Below, one piece after another: positions 1 to 12,532 of a stretch of DNA of 64,000 bases. Made by a program: the position numbers and the translations under genes. The notes below the pieces were generated by a model that ran no database searches, was not told where the DNA came from, and saw only the letters and a program-made list of their open reading frames with translations. Source of the stretch: Hydnum rufescens UP504 (taxonomy: Eukaryota > Basidiomycota > Agaricomycetes > Cantharellales > Hydnaceae); contig MU129005.1 in the NCBI GenBank assembly GCA_014904985.1, positions 62,001-126,000 of the forward strand, given 5' to 3'. Position 1 is the first letter of the stretch. The number at the start of each line of letters is the position of its first letter.

Positions 1-1357
1 GTCTATTTTCATGTGCTGTCTAACCTCCTGTAAGTACTATAAAAGACGGGCTTAGGCCTGCAGAATATTAAGGACTTCTCTCTGTGTTCTTCCCGCTACT
101 GCCTCTATTCACCTGTGCATTTGAGGTGCCAGACTCTCGACTTCACCCGCTTAGTAATCAGGAACTCTCACTAATGGATAGTGTTTCTCTTTCATCATCC
201 TTGCATACACCTGCGAAGAAGTGCCGAAGAGGAACATGCAATTGGTAGCAGCCAGATTCTTGATTCTGCTGTCTTGAGTGAACTCCAGGTCTTCCCCTGG
301 ATTCTGCATCTCGCTGCCTCCCACATCCATGCACCATTCCTTGCTAAAGAATACCATTGGAGAATTGTTCCTGAAATTTCACACCCTGAAACAATGGAGT
401 CACTCATTTTAGACATGTGAAAGATAGAAGTGTAAAAACTATAGTGCAATGAACCGAAGCAGGTTTTCTATTAGTCTACTGAGAAAGGGGAAAGTACAGG
501 TGGACTCGCCTATAGTGCGACGAACCTGTCAGGGCCACACTGCAATGAGGGCACCAAACAAATGTAAACACAAATAATTCCGGCTAAGTCCGGTGTAAGT
601 CTGGCTAAGTCTGCAAGAATCTGGGCAAGAATGAGATAAGGAGGTTAGGGGTGTCGGAGGAGTGGTCCAGCAGCCCGGAAGGGACTAGGTGGAAATGAGC
701 ATGGCGGTCCTTAAGCTCGTGGAGTTGACTGGATAATACTTGGAGCTGTAGTCCGGAGTAACAGCGGAAATCCTGAGAGACCAAAGCTGGGGTCTCTGGA
801 CTTCGCTCTTGGACTACTTATACATGATGACTATACTACGGGGGAGTGATTGCTAAACTGTGGGTGGTTACAAGGGGGACAGGAACAGGAACAGGAACTC
901 GGCCAGGGGACAAACCAGAAGCAATGGGAAATGAAAGGGAAATGAAACCATGATAGGGTTGGATTGGAGTCAAACCAGAATCAAGCCAGAAGCAAAGTGG
1001 ACTTGGCGAAGGAACTAAGTGGAGAACTGGACTGGAGGTGGGTGGACAAGGACTGGAGTGATCCAGAGTGGACTGGAGTAAGGGACAAACCTGGACAAGG
1101 ACCGGAGTGGACCGGAGGGGACTGGAGTAAGGGACAAACCCTGACAGAACTGAAGCAGGTTATCGCACTATGGGGTTGTCTGTGATATATATACTGATAT
1201 GGTGTGGCAAGGGGAAAAAGGAGAAGGCTATTGTTCTTGCGATGAGCCACTGAGGGTGCCACTGAGGGCTGCCGCTTGAGATACCAGTAAATGCCGAGTG
1301 CTTGGAGCGCCAAGTCTCAACACACCCCTCGCTCCAAGCGCCCCCTAAACTGGTGGA
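1..1357. other. LTR-like and 3' flank of the copia element, no gene recognised
   Basis: No intact gene was recognised here. On the minus strand the copia polyprotein stops at 1358-1360. It is followed by a purine-rich tract and a TGTGTTGAGACTT start near 1325-1312, as expected for a polypurine tract and the start of the 3' LTR. A TATATATAT stretch at about 1188-1198 could be the LTR TATA box. The far end of the LTR was not located. Positions 860-1150 are strongly A/G-biased. Positions 1-175 carry TATAAAAG at about 38-45 and a tract resembling the end of an LTR retrotransposon leader, so an older LTR fragment is possible. Confidence 0.4.
1070..1140 (+). repeat. Short direct repeat in purine-rich tract
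   Basis: The 22-bp word beginning GGACTGGAGTAAGGGACAAA occurs at 1070-1091 and again at 1119-1140. Shorter variants of GGACTGGAG and GGACCGGAG surround it. The repeat lies in the A/G-rich tract that may be part of the copia LTR. Confidence 0.6.
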
Positions 1358-4300
1358 TTACAGGGGGACGAGCGAAAGTCTGATGAGATGGCGGAAGTGC
1401 CATATTTTTTGCTTGCCAAGGGACTTTGTGCAGATATCAGCAGGGTTGTCGGCAGTGGAGATGAGACATGCATCGACGGATTTTGTCACAATACATTGTC
1501 GGATGAAGTGATACTGGACATCGATATGTTTAGTGTGTGAGTGATTGACTGGGTTTTTGGATAGGAGGAGTGCCCCACGGTTATCAATGAAGAGGTTAGT
1601 GGGGCGACAGGACCTTTGCCGAGCTCATGAAGTAGTCGGCGCAGCCAGATGATTTCTTTGCAGGCTTCAGCAGCAGCGACATACTCCACCTTGGTTGTGG
1701 ACAGTCCGACAAGGCTCTGTTGTTTGGAGCTCCAGGATACAGGGCCACCAGCTAGGGTGAAGATTGCACCAGATATGGATTTTCAGCTGTTCAGGTCAGC
1801 TGCATAGTCGGAGTCACTATAGCCAGTCAGGCCTCCACCATCACGCAAGAAGGTGAGGCCGAGGTGGGTGGTGCCTTTGAGATAATGGAAGAGGTGTTTC
1901 ATGGCTGTCACATGCTGGCTGCCAGGTCGGGTAGCAAATCTGGAAAGGGTGCTGACGGCATAGGCGATGTCAGGTTGTGATCCTGTCATTGCGTACATGA
2001 GGGAGCCAATTGCTTCCAGATATGGGAAGTCCCGGGCCTCCTCTACTTCCAGGTCAGTGGCGGCACCTAAAATGAGTTTCTCAGGCAAGGGGGTGCTGGC
2101 AGCATGAGAATCGTGCATGCCAAATTGTGCGAGAACCTTCTGAAGGTATTGGGACTGGTCTACAACCAGGCGGCCACTGTCAAAGTCATATGTGATGCGC
2201 ATACCAACTACCCAGGTGAGGTTGCCCAAATCCACCATTTCAAAGCGGTGTTCGAGTTTGGTATGTACTTGTACCATGTCGGTTTCATGCCGGTAGCCAA
2301 TCATGAGGTCATCAACATAAATTGGGATGATGATGAGTGAATCAGCCTGTCGGAAGACATAGATGCAGTGGTTGGCATATGTGCAGGTAAAGTTGAGTTC
2401 CTGGATGAAGAATGTGTTGATCACAGCATACCATTCGCGCCCTCCTTGCTTGAGGCCGTACAGTGCTTTTTTTAGTTTCCAAACCCATGTCTCTTTTCCC
2501 GGTTCTTCATACCCTTTGGGCTGGTGCATATACACAGGATCGTCTAGGACACCATTCAGGTAAGCACATTTCATGTCCATGTGACGAATCTGCAGGGAGA
2601 GCTGGGTGCATAGGGCGAAGAAAACCCACATTGATGCAGATTTGATGACAGGGGCAAAACTCTCGACGTAGTCATGCTGTTGGTCTCCTCGGGCAGTGAG
2701 TCGTGCCTTATAACATGAGATATTGCCCCGTTCATCCTGTTTCTGCTTAAGGACTAGCTTGTTGCCAAGGATCTGGGGGACCTGGTGTGCACTAGGGTCG
2801 ATTAATTCATATACTCCTGCTTTTTTTATGGAGGCAAGCTCGGACTTGATGGCCGCATCCCATAGAGTGGCCTCAGGGCCTTTGAGGGCATCGGAGGTGC
2901 ATGGCATGTCTTCAATGCTGAGGTCCATGGTAACGGGTTTGCGGTCTGCCTCACCATGCACAGTGGTTAGCATAGTGAAGGCCTTGATGGACATTGATGT
3001 CATGTGTGGTCCATCGATTTCAGGCAACATGGTGAGGGCAGCAAACTGGGCCTCCAATGATGAATGCAGGACACCATGTGGGCCATAGTCATCAGGTTCC
3101 AGTCAGGGGGGAGCCTTGATGGTGGAGCAGTCACGAAGGTGGTGGGAAGGGGGTGTGGAGTCAGGGTCGTCATTGGAGGGTTCGGCTGGGGGGGTGCTGG
3201 TTGGGGCAATGGGCATTGGTGAGTCAGCTGGTGTGGGGTGGGCATCATCATTGAGTGAGTCGATGCTGACAAATTCACTCTGTACAGCAGGAATTGCAGT
3301 TTCAATGAAGAATACAGACTGACTGTGGACAGTCTGACGTGTGGTTGGATCCCAAAAATGCCAGCCATGCATATCTGCAGGGTATCCGAGGAATTTAACT
3401 TGGCGAGCACGGTCACCAAGTTTCTTGGCATCTTCGTCTTTCTTGACTGTGATGTATGCATTGCAATAAAATACACGCAGGTTGGAGATGTCTGGGATTC
3501 TCCCAAAGAAGGCTTCATATGGGGTCCGACCATTGTTGACAGAGGTAGGGGTCTGATTTATTTGGTACACTGTGGTAAGGATGCACTCAGCCCAGAGGTT
3601 AAGGGGGCAGGTAGTCTCCTTCATATTAGCATGGGCTTTGTCATCAATCGTGCAGTTTGCCTGTTCTGCAACACCATTTTGCTGTGGTGTCCTGGGGACA
3701 GAATGCTCGAGAACAGGTGCCAACTTTGGCACAGTGCTGGGTCATTGCATTACTGAGATATTCCCCACCATTGTCTGAGTGAAGGATACCAATGTGTCAA
3801 CCATACTGGTTAAGGAATTCTGCATCCTTTTCAATGTACCAGGCATTGAATTCACTCTTCAGCTTCATGGGGCGCACCCACATGTATCCCATGAAATCAG
3901 TCAATGAGGGTGGCAAAGTAGCTGTTCCTGCCCAGGGATGGAACCTTGAAGGGGCCGCAGATGTCAGAGTGGACATGCTCAAGACGGCTGGTGGCGCGAA
4001 CATGCCCAGTATGGAAGGGAGTGCTGGACATTTTTCCATGAATGCAAGCATCACAAAAGATCTCATTGGTTGTTGTATCGACTACATCATCTACACCTGC
4101 CACAGCTCCTTGGTCGGATAGCACGTCGACAGGGACTCTAGGTTTGAGTGGCCTAGGCATTTGTGTATGAGATTGAGTGACAATGGAGCATTGGAGCGAG
4201 CAAGACTTGCCGAAGGGGGGGTTGGAGGTGTAGGTCAAACAGATTTCCACCTCCAGTGCAGATTCTGCGACATATCTTTCCCCTTGCTGATTTAATCAGG

Positions 4301-5208
4301 CATTGTTTGTGCTCGAAATGCACTGAGAAGCACATGCAGTTGAGAGTTTTGACAGAGAGCAGTGAGTTTCCCAGGCTCAGGACATAGAGGACAGAGCTGA
4401 GGTGGACAACTGTGGATTTTCCCTTGACTGTGAGGTTAAGGATGACAGTTCCACAACCATGAGCCTTGATTGAAGATTTGTCAGCAAGGTGGATGTCCTT
4501 CAGGGCCAGGAATGGATCATATTTGGAGAAGTCAGAACATTGACAGGCCATGTGGTCTGAGCACCTGGAGTCAATGACCCAGACATCCTTGTGTGATGGC
4601 CAGTCAGTTTGGAGGCTGCTGAGGGGAGGACATGTTGGTTTTGGTCTGCATCAACAAAGAATACTGCAGGAGGTTCAGACCCAGAGTCAGGTGAAGTGAC
4701 CTGATTCATCTCAGCTGGTTTCTTTGGTGTTGTCTCCTTCAGGCACTTGGCTTTAACATGGCCTATCTGCCTGCACTTGTGGCATGAAGCGGTCTTGAGC
4801 CACTTGGCATAATTGGCTTTTTCCTCAGCTGTCTGTGGTGGGTGATTGGCATGGCATCCAGCTTACATTGCAGTGTTGGTCCCCTTGTTGAGTTTGCCAG
4901 CATCAATAAGCCGCCTCTCTTCATCTAGCAGGTCTGCTTTAACAGCTGCCAGTGAAAGGAGGCTTCCACCAGCATGAGATAGGATTGTGGTGACAATAAC
5001 CTGGAATTGACTTCACAAGCAGGTGGTCTGGGATGATAGGGCAATCATGGGGTCCAGCAGCTATGTAGTTGGCAGCACCAGTTTCTATAGCAGCAAGGTA
5101 CTCAGAAACAGATGTGTAGTCAGTGAGTGTCATGTGGAAGATTTTCTTGACTAGGGTGGACTGCATGGATGCACCTTTTGGCTCATACAAGTCACGCAGT
5201 GTCTGCAA
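1358..5208 (-). pseudogene. Ty1/copia retrotransposon polyprotein, broken and 5'-truncated
   Basis: This is the gag-pol gene of a Ty1/copia (Pseudoviridae-type) retrotransposon, with domains in copia order on the minus strand. A Gag fragment (about 5208-4939) is followed by a CCHC zinc knuckle CHKCRQIGHVKAKC (about 4745-4787). The protease site reads DSRCSDHM (about 4550-4575), where the family has DSGAS/DTG. The integrase shows CDACIHGKM, HSDICGP, LHSDNGGEY and TPQQNGVAE, so the D,D,E residues are visible. Reverse transcriptase has YVDDL at 2305-2319. RNase H carries EYVAAAEACKE (about 1660-1690) and ends at TAA 1358-1360. Lesions are in-frame TGA codons at 1783-1785, 3103-3105 and 3797-3799, and frameshifts near 3725 and 3900. 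Integrase C-terminus, RT and RNase H share one frame interrupted by TGA. The 5' LTR and start of Gag are missing beyond about 5.2 kb. Confidence 0.93.
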
Positions 5209-5326
5209 TACTATGACAGGGACTTCAAGATGACAGATGTGGCACTTGACTGTCTCTTCACATGTCAGCTGGATCTTGTACAGTACATTAATATGGATTC
5301 ATTTGAGGAGGTAGTTGGGCCCATAT

Positions 5327-6001
5327 TATGGTTGCCACAGTCAGGTTTTGGTCAGGTTTTGCCCAATTTGGGAAAAACCTAAACCTGACCAGGTTCCAAA
5401 ATCACCCATGAGGGCAAAACCTGAACCTGACCTGAGGTTCAGTCTCATTCAGGTCAGGTTCTGGTTTAAACCTGGTTTAAACCTGAAACCTGAGGTATGA
5501 GGGAAGCCAACATTTTCAGGGGGTACTACAGAATATCTGCACCCTCTGCTCAAGTCTCTGCCTCTACCACTCCCTTTACATCCTGCTTTAGATCCACATC
5601 TCCTCCCTAGCCCCCTTTCACTTCAATTTATTGCTCACACATCTTCTAGAGATGGTATTTAGTCACTACATTCTGTCATGTGACTTGTGACCTGCACCAA
5701 TTACCCCATTTGATGGCCAAGTCATGTGACTTCTGACTCCAGAACTATAGTCACATGTGTAAATTGCCAGATTTGGTGCCAGAATAATGGTCAATTTACA
5801 TGGAATGGAACCTACACCCTAGCTTTCAGGTTCAGGTTTAAACCTGGTTTGAGACTGGTTTTTGGATTCAGGGCAAGGGAAAAACCTGAACCTGACCTGA
5901 AGAAAATGAAATGAAACCTGACCCCAATGGAACCTGACCTGGGTCAGGTTCAGGTTTAAACTCAGGTTCCACAGGTTTAAACCTGAACCACAGCATCCAT
6001 A
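5327..6001 (+). mobile_element. 675-bp hAT-like non-autonomous element, copy A
   Basis: The element starts TATGGTTGCCACAGTCAGG and ends GCAGCATCCATA-like (CAGCATCCATA). Its ends are imperfect inverted repeats: TATGGTTGCC against TATGGATGCT. It is flanked by GCCCATAT (5319-5326) and GCCCAGAT (6002-6009), an 8-bp target duplication with one mismatch. That length is typical of the hAT superfamily. The interior contains many copies of CAGGTTCAGGTT and the palindrome AGGTTTAAACCT and no transposase frame. A second copy of exactly the same length lies at 61904-62578. The hAT assignment rests on target-duplication length and end form and is an inference. Confidence 0.82.
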
Positions 6002-7990
6002 GCCCAGATGAGGTATGTACATAATGGGGTTTTATCCCTCCAACAACAGGAAAGACAAGGATACAGTCCAGAGTATTGTAGCAGCCGCCTTGGATTTCCA
6101 GTGCTACCACTATGAGTTCTTTAAAGGACATCCTGAGATGGTATGGAAATAATCATAATGTTACCATGCTTTCTGCTGATGTAATCAATTCCTACCCTTG
6201 TAAAAATGCACTATGCCATCCTGCTATCTGGGCCATTCTTAGTGTCTTTTTTGAGAGCCCTGAAACCAAGGTCACTTCAGCAGTCATAATGCCAGCTTTT
6301 GCATTAACAGTTGTAGATGCTGTAGTCTGGGACCCCTTTGAATAGACGGAAGTGGGTACCAAATTGTATTGTTCGTTAAGGCACCAAATAAATCACGTGA
6401 TTTGTGAGGATGAGGTCGTAGGGAGATGGAAATGACTGGGGTGAAGACTGACTGTCCCAAACATCACCCTATGGTAGAAAGAATATGAAAAATATCCAGA
6501 GCCAGTTCTTTACTGCCATTTTTCCGTCACCACGGCCCAATCGGGTTACCCATAAGAATCAGGTGATTTGTTTGGGACCTTAACCGCCATACATTTGGAC
6601 GGCAATAGCCAATATAATTGGGTACTATGTTACGTCCATACAAAGCGATCCCAGCCTCTATATAGAGGCTGGTGTTCCTGCCTATAGATGCTGTGCCTCT
6701 GATTCCATTCATGTTCATACTAATACCAGTTTTTATTTTATTTTACCAGATCCACAACACACTCTCATCATGGAAGACAGGTGTCCATGAGAAACAAAGC
6801 CTTTCCACACCTCTCTATACAACACTCTATCAAAACCACATACTTTGGATTCAGGCATGGAAGGAGAAGCCTACTCAGACTGAGGAGTGGAAAAAGATAT
6901 CTGAGAGACTTGTTACAAGTTGTACTCACAACCTCTTACATAACCCCATCACATGACCTCAGCCCCCTTGCCTTATTGTACTTCCTCCCCTATTGTCCTT
7001 GATCTCTATATAAGTAGCTATCTCCAGTACTCTAGCTCCTTAGAAAGACCAAGAATATATGTCTGTACCTGACTCTCTTCCTCATTCATTCTCTCTTGTC
7101 TCAAGTCTCTTGGGAATTCAGTCCTTTCACTCCACTCTCTGTGTTCTTGTCTTCCACAACATTACATAATCATTTGCTTCATGAATCCACTCATCAGATA
7201 TATTAAGGGCTTCCCGTCCCTACTCAGCCTGATTACCTAATCACTCCCCCATATTAGGAACAGCTCTTAACAAGACTGGGTAGTGCAGCATCATAAGTCC
7301 TTCCACTCTAATGCACCAAATTCACCTTTTTACCTTCCATATAAACAGTGTTTTGTGTGGTTATGAGGCCAATGCATCAGACCTCCCAGTGCACTTCATG
7401 CTTTTTGACACAGATTAGTTTGGTTTAGTTTGGCTTGACTCAGTCCTTGGGGTTTTCTAATTTCAGAGCTTTACTTGTGGGACTGGATGATCATTGTTTA
7501 TATATCCCCAAGTAGCCTAATAGTAACAAATGTGGTTTTGAGCCTTATAACCTTCCCAACTATCTGACCTGTAAGTATACTTTCATGGTCAGAATTATTT
7601 GTGACCAAGGCACCTTTTCACTCATGGTCAGCAGGTCTAGGTGGTCACCATGATCATAGCCTCTGAGAGCTGGCCGGTGACTCTGCTGATGTTGGGGGGC
7701 ATCACACCCTCCTCAAGGTGGTATCGCCAGATCCAGGGTGTGACAGAAATTACGTAATGTCACGTGATATCGCTAAGACCGTAACACTACAGTATTAATT
7801 AACCAATGGATATTAACTAACATAGTGAAGTATAATAGGGAAATCAATGGCTGTGTTATAGATTATTGATACAGTGGCCAACTCCAGGGTATTGCATGGG
7901 GTACATGGGTTTTGGCCCCATGGGGGAAATCCTCCCAGGGCAGGAGTGGGATTTTGCCCCCATGACCAAACCCATCACTTCCAGGGGCTA
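6002..7990. other. Unassigned intergenic sequence with LTR-like fragments
   Basis: No gene was recognised. A 77-codon open frame at 6112-6345 (+) resembles nothing known to me. Around 7010-7270 there is a TATATAAG box, a pyrimidine-rich tract with CTCTGTGTTCTTG, and a GATTACCTAATCAC stretch. These resemble words at 1-175 and may be relics of an LTR. A palindromic TCACGTGA occurs at about 7761-7768, just after TTACGTAA. The amplified array begins near 8.0 kb. Confidence 0.4.
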
Positions 7991-10238
7991 TGTAATAAAA
8001 ATTTTTATATCACAGCTGGCATCACGCCGTTCCGCCCACGTTCTCAGTCAATTAACTGCGATATTCGACGCACCGTAGGTTGTGGTGCGACGCACGAGTA
8101 CCACCCGCATACGCTAGTGTAAGGGTGCGGAGATTGCCGGATGTTGGCCTGGCTTAAAGAAATCTTGAGTCTCGCGGATGTTCCTTCTTGCTTTCTGTCA
8201 CCACCTGCCTCCCCTCTAGAGTGTTCTGGCCAAACTCGTGAGAACCCGCTCGTCTGCCTGGCAAAGTCCGCTGGTCTCCAGTTCTCACACACGAGCTTCC
8301 ACCAAAGGTGGAATCTTTCCTATTCCGCCAGGACTGTCTAAGTAAGATCTTAGTGCATAAATTCACTAGTCTCCCGTCCAGTTCTATTACAGTGAAACCC
8401 GGTCAGATCTGTCTCCAGACTGTCATCAGCCAGTAGTATTTGCGAAATTCTGTGAAAGAGGATGCTATTTTGTGTTTTCCAACGACACTATACCCTGGAC
8501 ACCCTCAGGATGCAAAATACCCCTATCCATCCGAATAACCGCTGTAGCACCGTACTCTGCGACACATGACAGCGGGCGGTACGTGACCGCTCTGTGACCT
8601 ATCAGACGTTTTGAAGCAGCCATGGCAGATCCTCGGGAGGTGGCAGCCCTGTGGGATCTTTACAATTGTGCCCAGCGAAGATGTAAGTCTCACCCGCTTT
8701 CCGAGGTTCATGCGCACTTGTATAGTTGGATTCGCCTACGGCTCCTAAGGGAATTCTTCTGCCTCATCGCTCCAATTGCCGCACTTCAATAAAAGTGTGC
8801 TCTCACCTTTGGCCTCATGACAGTGATTTTTATGCTCTGGGCAGACTTTCACCTTCTGGACAGGCTGTTGCTCCACCGTGACTTTCAAGATGAAATCGAT
8901 CTGCCTCCATAGCCGGTTTACTTGAATCCCAACCGATATGTCTTCATCTCCGAGCCTTGACAACAATTCGACGAGATGGTTGTCCTTGCTGACATTCTCC
9001 TTACCTCCTCCGTTCTTCTCAGATTTGTGCCCCCGCTCTGAACCAAGGCGAACGGCCCGACCCGCGCTTTTACCCGCCTGATCAGACTTGTCCGTTTACC
9101 CCTTGTTTTCGCTCATTGTGGTCTCGTTGGTGCGGATCCTGCTCTGCTTCGGATTGTGCTGGTGATCATGTCTCCAAGTCTTTTCTTCCATGGAGATGAG
9201 GGCATGCTGCCGTCCCAAGCCCCAATTGTCCCTCAACCATTCTTTTCAGCTCCGCGTCGGACCCTTTGTTCTTTTTCGCCAAGCTATGCGCAATATTTTC
9301 CGATCCTTTGGCCCACTCCGTTTTCTACGAGTCACTGGTGTCGCATCGTTTTAGCCTCTCTTGGAGACTAATATCTGTTCTCTGGTAAAGTGGATGATCT
9401 GAGTTTATTTGATCTTCACGCTTTCGTCCATCACACCCTCCAGTTCTATCAGTTGGTCTGTGGGCTCTTATTCTGCACGACGGCACAATGGACTTGGTTT
9501 CCTGTCTCTGGTTATCGGCTTTCTGGCTCTCGGGGCGTGACTCTATGGAGGGAAGTTTCTCACCGAAAATTGAGAAAGAGCATTTTACGCCCTGGGGTCC
9601 TAGCCCAATTGGGACTACCGGGACACACGTCAAACCTCGAAAGTATCATGGAGACGCTCTCTGCGACACATTGAATTGTCTGCCAACCATTCTTCCCAGT
9701 TCTATCACCTTGCTCTGCGCTACGCCGGCTCGAGTCGAAGGTCGGGAGGGTTCGTCTTTTCAGGTCCTGACTCTCAACGACCCGTACACGCATTCTTGAG
9801 CTTACGAGTTGTTGGAAGCAAGGTGTTGATTCGATTGCCCTGGCCCGAGTTCGTACTACAATAGGACGCATGCCAAATCTGAATCGATAGGGAATCATTT
9901 TGATTTTGTTAAGATAAGTGCCTAATTGGTTCTGTGAGCTTTGTTCCGGGGTCCAACGCAAGTTGGCGGCCAACATCGTCGGCCTCGTTTCACAGCCATC
10001 GGAGTACCAGTTCTAGTCGTGCTCATTATTTCCTGTGATGCGATCGTTCAGACAGAACAGAAAGCAAGTTGAGATTTATTATAATTACAGTAGATGGAAA
10101 GAAGTGCATAACAGTTCGTCGCGAGGGGTACCTGTGATTAGAGGGAGAATTTCTCTACTTGTATACACGCAAAAAGTGACATGAAGATCAAACCTGTCCC
10201 TCAAAACTGCTTCGTCATCGGATCTTCGGTATTTGGGT
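7990..10238 (+). repeat. Co-amplified module, first copy (function unknown)
   Basis: This stretch repeats at several places between the DUF6534 genes. Shared landmarks include CGCCCACGTTC...CGATATTCGA near 8040-8070, TTTGTGTTTTCC...GGACA...CC at about 8470-8510, a block ending in CTTGACAA near 8960, and CTCATT..TTCCTG near 10020. Open frames exist on both strands but none is conserved across copies without stops or shifts. No domain was recognised. The module ends next to the 3' end of the first DUF6534 gene. Confidence 0.6.
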
Positions 10239-12532
10239 TCAGGTCACGTCCCAAACTAGGGCTCTGACCTTGACCTGCACTAAACCGAAGCTGGGTATCA
10301 CTGATTCTGATGAGAGTAACCACGATAGAAAATAGATCATTGAACAAGATGACAATGGCAGGCGACATCCAATACGAACCATCGGGTTTATGCTCTCATC
10401 ATCCCATACCACCTCTGTGGCGACGTGCATCCTTGGAGCCAGGAACCTCTCCTCCTAGAAAAACGGACAAGTTTCCGATCAGTATCAGTCAGCATCACCT
10501 CATCCCCCTAATATCACAAAGGTCACGATATATGGATTGAGACGTACATTTCTTAGATGATCCTCCACATTTTGCCACATTCTCTTTTTGATCGAGTAGC
10601 TGATTAGTTCAAGGGGGGTTGGTGTGTCAAGGGTCGCTCGGAGTGTCTTTCGCAGGTGCAGACTGCAAGGCCAAATAAAATAAAGTTGTTCAGCACAGCC
10701 CATATAACGAGACATATAGGGATGTACTTGGCCAGCATGGTGATGGAATAGACTGCGCCGAGTGGCTAGAATAGGGTCAACGAATTAATCTTGGATAGAA
10801 ATATGCTCAGCTGGAGGCCGAAAAATCGAGTAACGTACCATGCCGATAGTAATTACACTCAAATGGAACCCGTACTTGGCAAACTGTTCCCATATTTACT
10901 TAAGCGCCAGAATTATCAAGTTGAAAAACGAAAGGAAACGCACCATCACAAGAAGGAAAAACGAGAGAACACTGGTGATCAAGCCCGTACCAATGGTGTA
11001 CAATACCATACGGTTGATTACCGAATCAGTCCTGTGCCGCCCGACGAGCGTGAGATCATTAATCAGACAAAGGGACACATTCAATGCATGAAGGCATCAT
11101 CACAAATGTATCAGGATACACACTTCTGGAAGCCAGTCCGCCGACGTCGCAATAAGAGACACATACATGTTGTAATCACAACATCTGCGGTCGCCTAAAA
11201 GGCAATCGCATCATGTACAAAGTATCAGTGGGGGAAAGAGAATGCGTTAGAAAGAAGAGGCAGAGAGATTACGACTAAGACACACTTGAATAGTGAGCCA
11301 TGACACAAAGAGCCACGTACACTCCTTGACTATCACTCGGAATTCTAGATTTGTGTTCCTACAACAGTGAGAGATACAACCAAATCAGACCAGCAAGTCG
11401 TTAGGTATGGCCTCGCCAAAGAGAATATGTGGATGCATACGCTTTAACGGCGGCAGCTGCAGCACGTCAAAATATCGATTTGTTCGGAATACAATAAGTC
11501 ACGGTCCGCCGAGACACACGAAGATAGGTACTAACTGGCACCGAATCCTAGCGCGTGGGAGGAATAAGGCAGAAGAAGCACATTGCGAAGTGATGAGACT
11601 AACCGAACTGAAGCAACACGAGGACTTGCTACAATGTCATTATGCATGACTTTCAGACTGATCCATGACATCAGGGTCACAACATACCACAAACACTCCT
11701 ACATAGAGATTGGCGCTCACTATGGAAATCAAAGGGAATTATAAATGCGATGCTTCTCTAGCAAAAACATGTGGCAAGACCTACGAGAATATACACGATG
11801 CGCAAAGAATGTCTGGACAGTGACCGATGCGCAGACCTTGAAGTAGATAGCACCAAAGCCAAGATAAGGGCATCCATAACAAGAACCGACTCAGTACCCA
11901 CGGTGTTGATTTGATAGGTTGAGAATTCCCTATAAATATCCAATTAGTTCAAGGGTAGAAGGGGTCGGTAGGGGAGAGAGCGGTCGACGGCCGCGATGGA
12001 CCCAATACACACCACGTCGACCACCCCAGAGCCGAAGGATTATGGTAATTTGTGATAAACCACCAATATAAGGCCTGGGTACAGCATGCACTGTATAACG
12101 TACGTAGAGTCGGACAGAAATAAGTCTCCACAGTGCTTCAGTTGAAGAGCACCGAAAAGGGAGTACCAACAGTTGAAAAGCTTCCAAAATCCTTTACAAT
12201 GCAAGACGATGAGTGTGCGTCAAAGGATAAGTGTGTGCAGTGCTCACCATAAAAAGGTCACCTGAAAAAGAGACAGATAATGGGCGATGGCCGTACATTT
12301 CATGGAAATATGGAGAGACGTACCGCCAGTTTCACCGGCTTTCCGTCATTTGGGAACGCACGATAATAGCTATAGGTTTGGATAGTGAGGACACCGAAGC
12401 ATCTGAAAAATACGATAGGTCAGCCCCGTCGCGCCCATCCTTATGGCTGGCGGAGACTGACAAGGCAGTGAGAAGGTTGCCAAAGAATGAGCCACCCAAG
12501 ATGTCGACTGGGGTGACTTTCACTGTCTCCAT
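10239..12532 (-). CDS. DUF6534-type membrane protein, copy 1 (multi-exon)
   Basis: This is a seven-transmembrane-type protein of the basidiomycete DUF6534 family, whose biochemical role is unknown. The start ATG at 12532 gives METVKVTPVDILGGSFFGN, the usual hydrophobic first segment. Intron 1 (GTCAGT...TTTTTCAG) is followed by an exon reading CFGVLTIQTYSYYRAFPNDG. The 14-nt microexon GTGACCTTTTTATG follows, just before GTGAGC. The family hallmark TDSVINRMVLYTIGTGLITS lies at about 10960-11025. The exon with SLHLRKTLRATLDTP is near 10620-10670, and the last exon contains TEVVWDDESINPMVRIGC, with stop at 10239. Exact exon borders in the middle were not fixed. No lesion was seen in the exons read, but completeness is unproven. 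Confidence 0.78.

Noticed and set aside
981..1313. A 110-codon minus-strand frame at the left edge
   Set aside because: It covers the putative copia LTR and A/G-rich tract, has low-complexity composition and resembles no protein.
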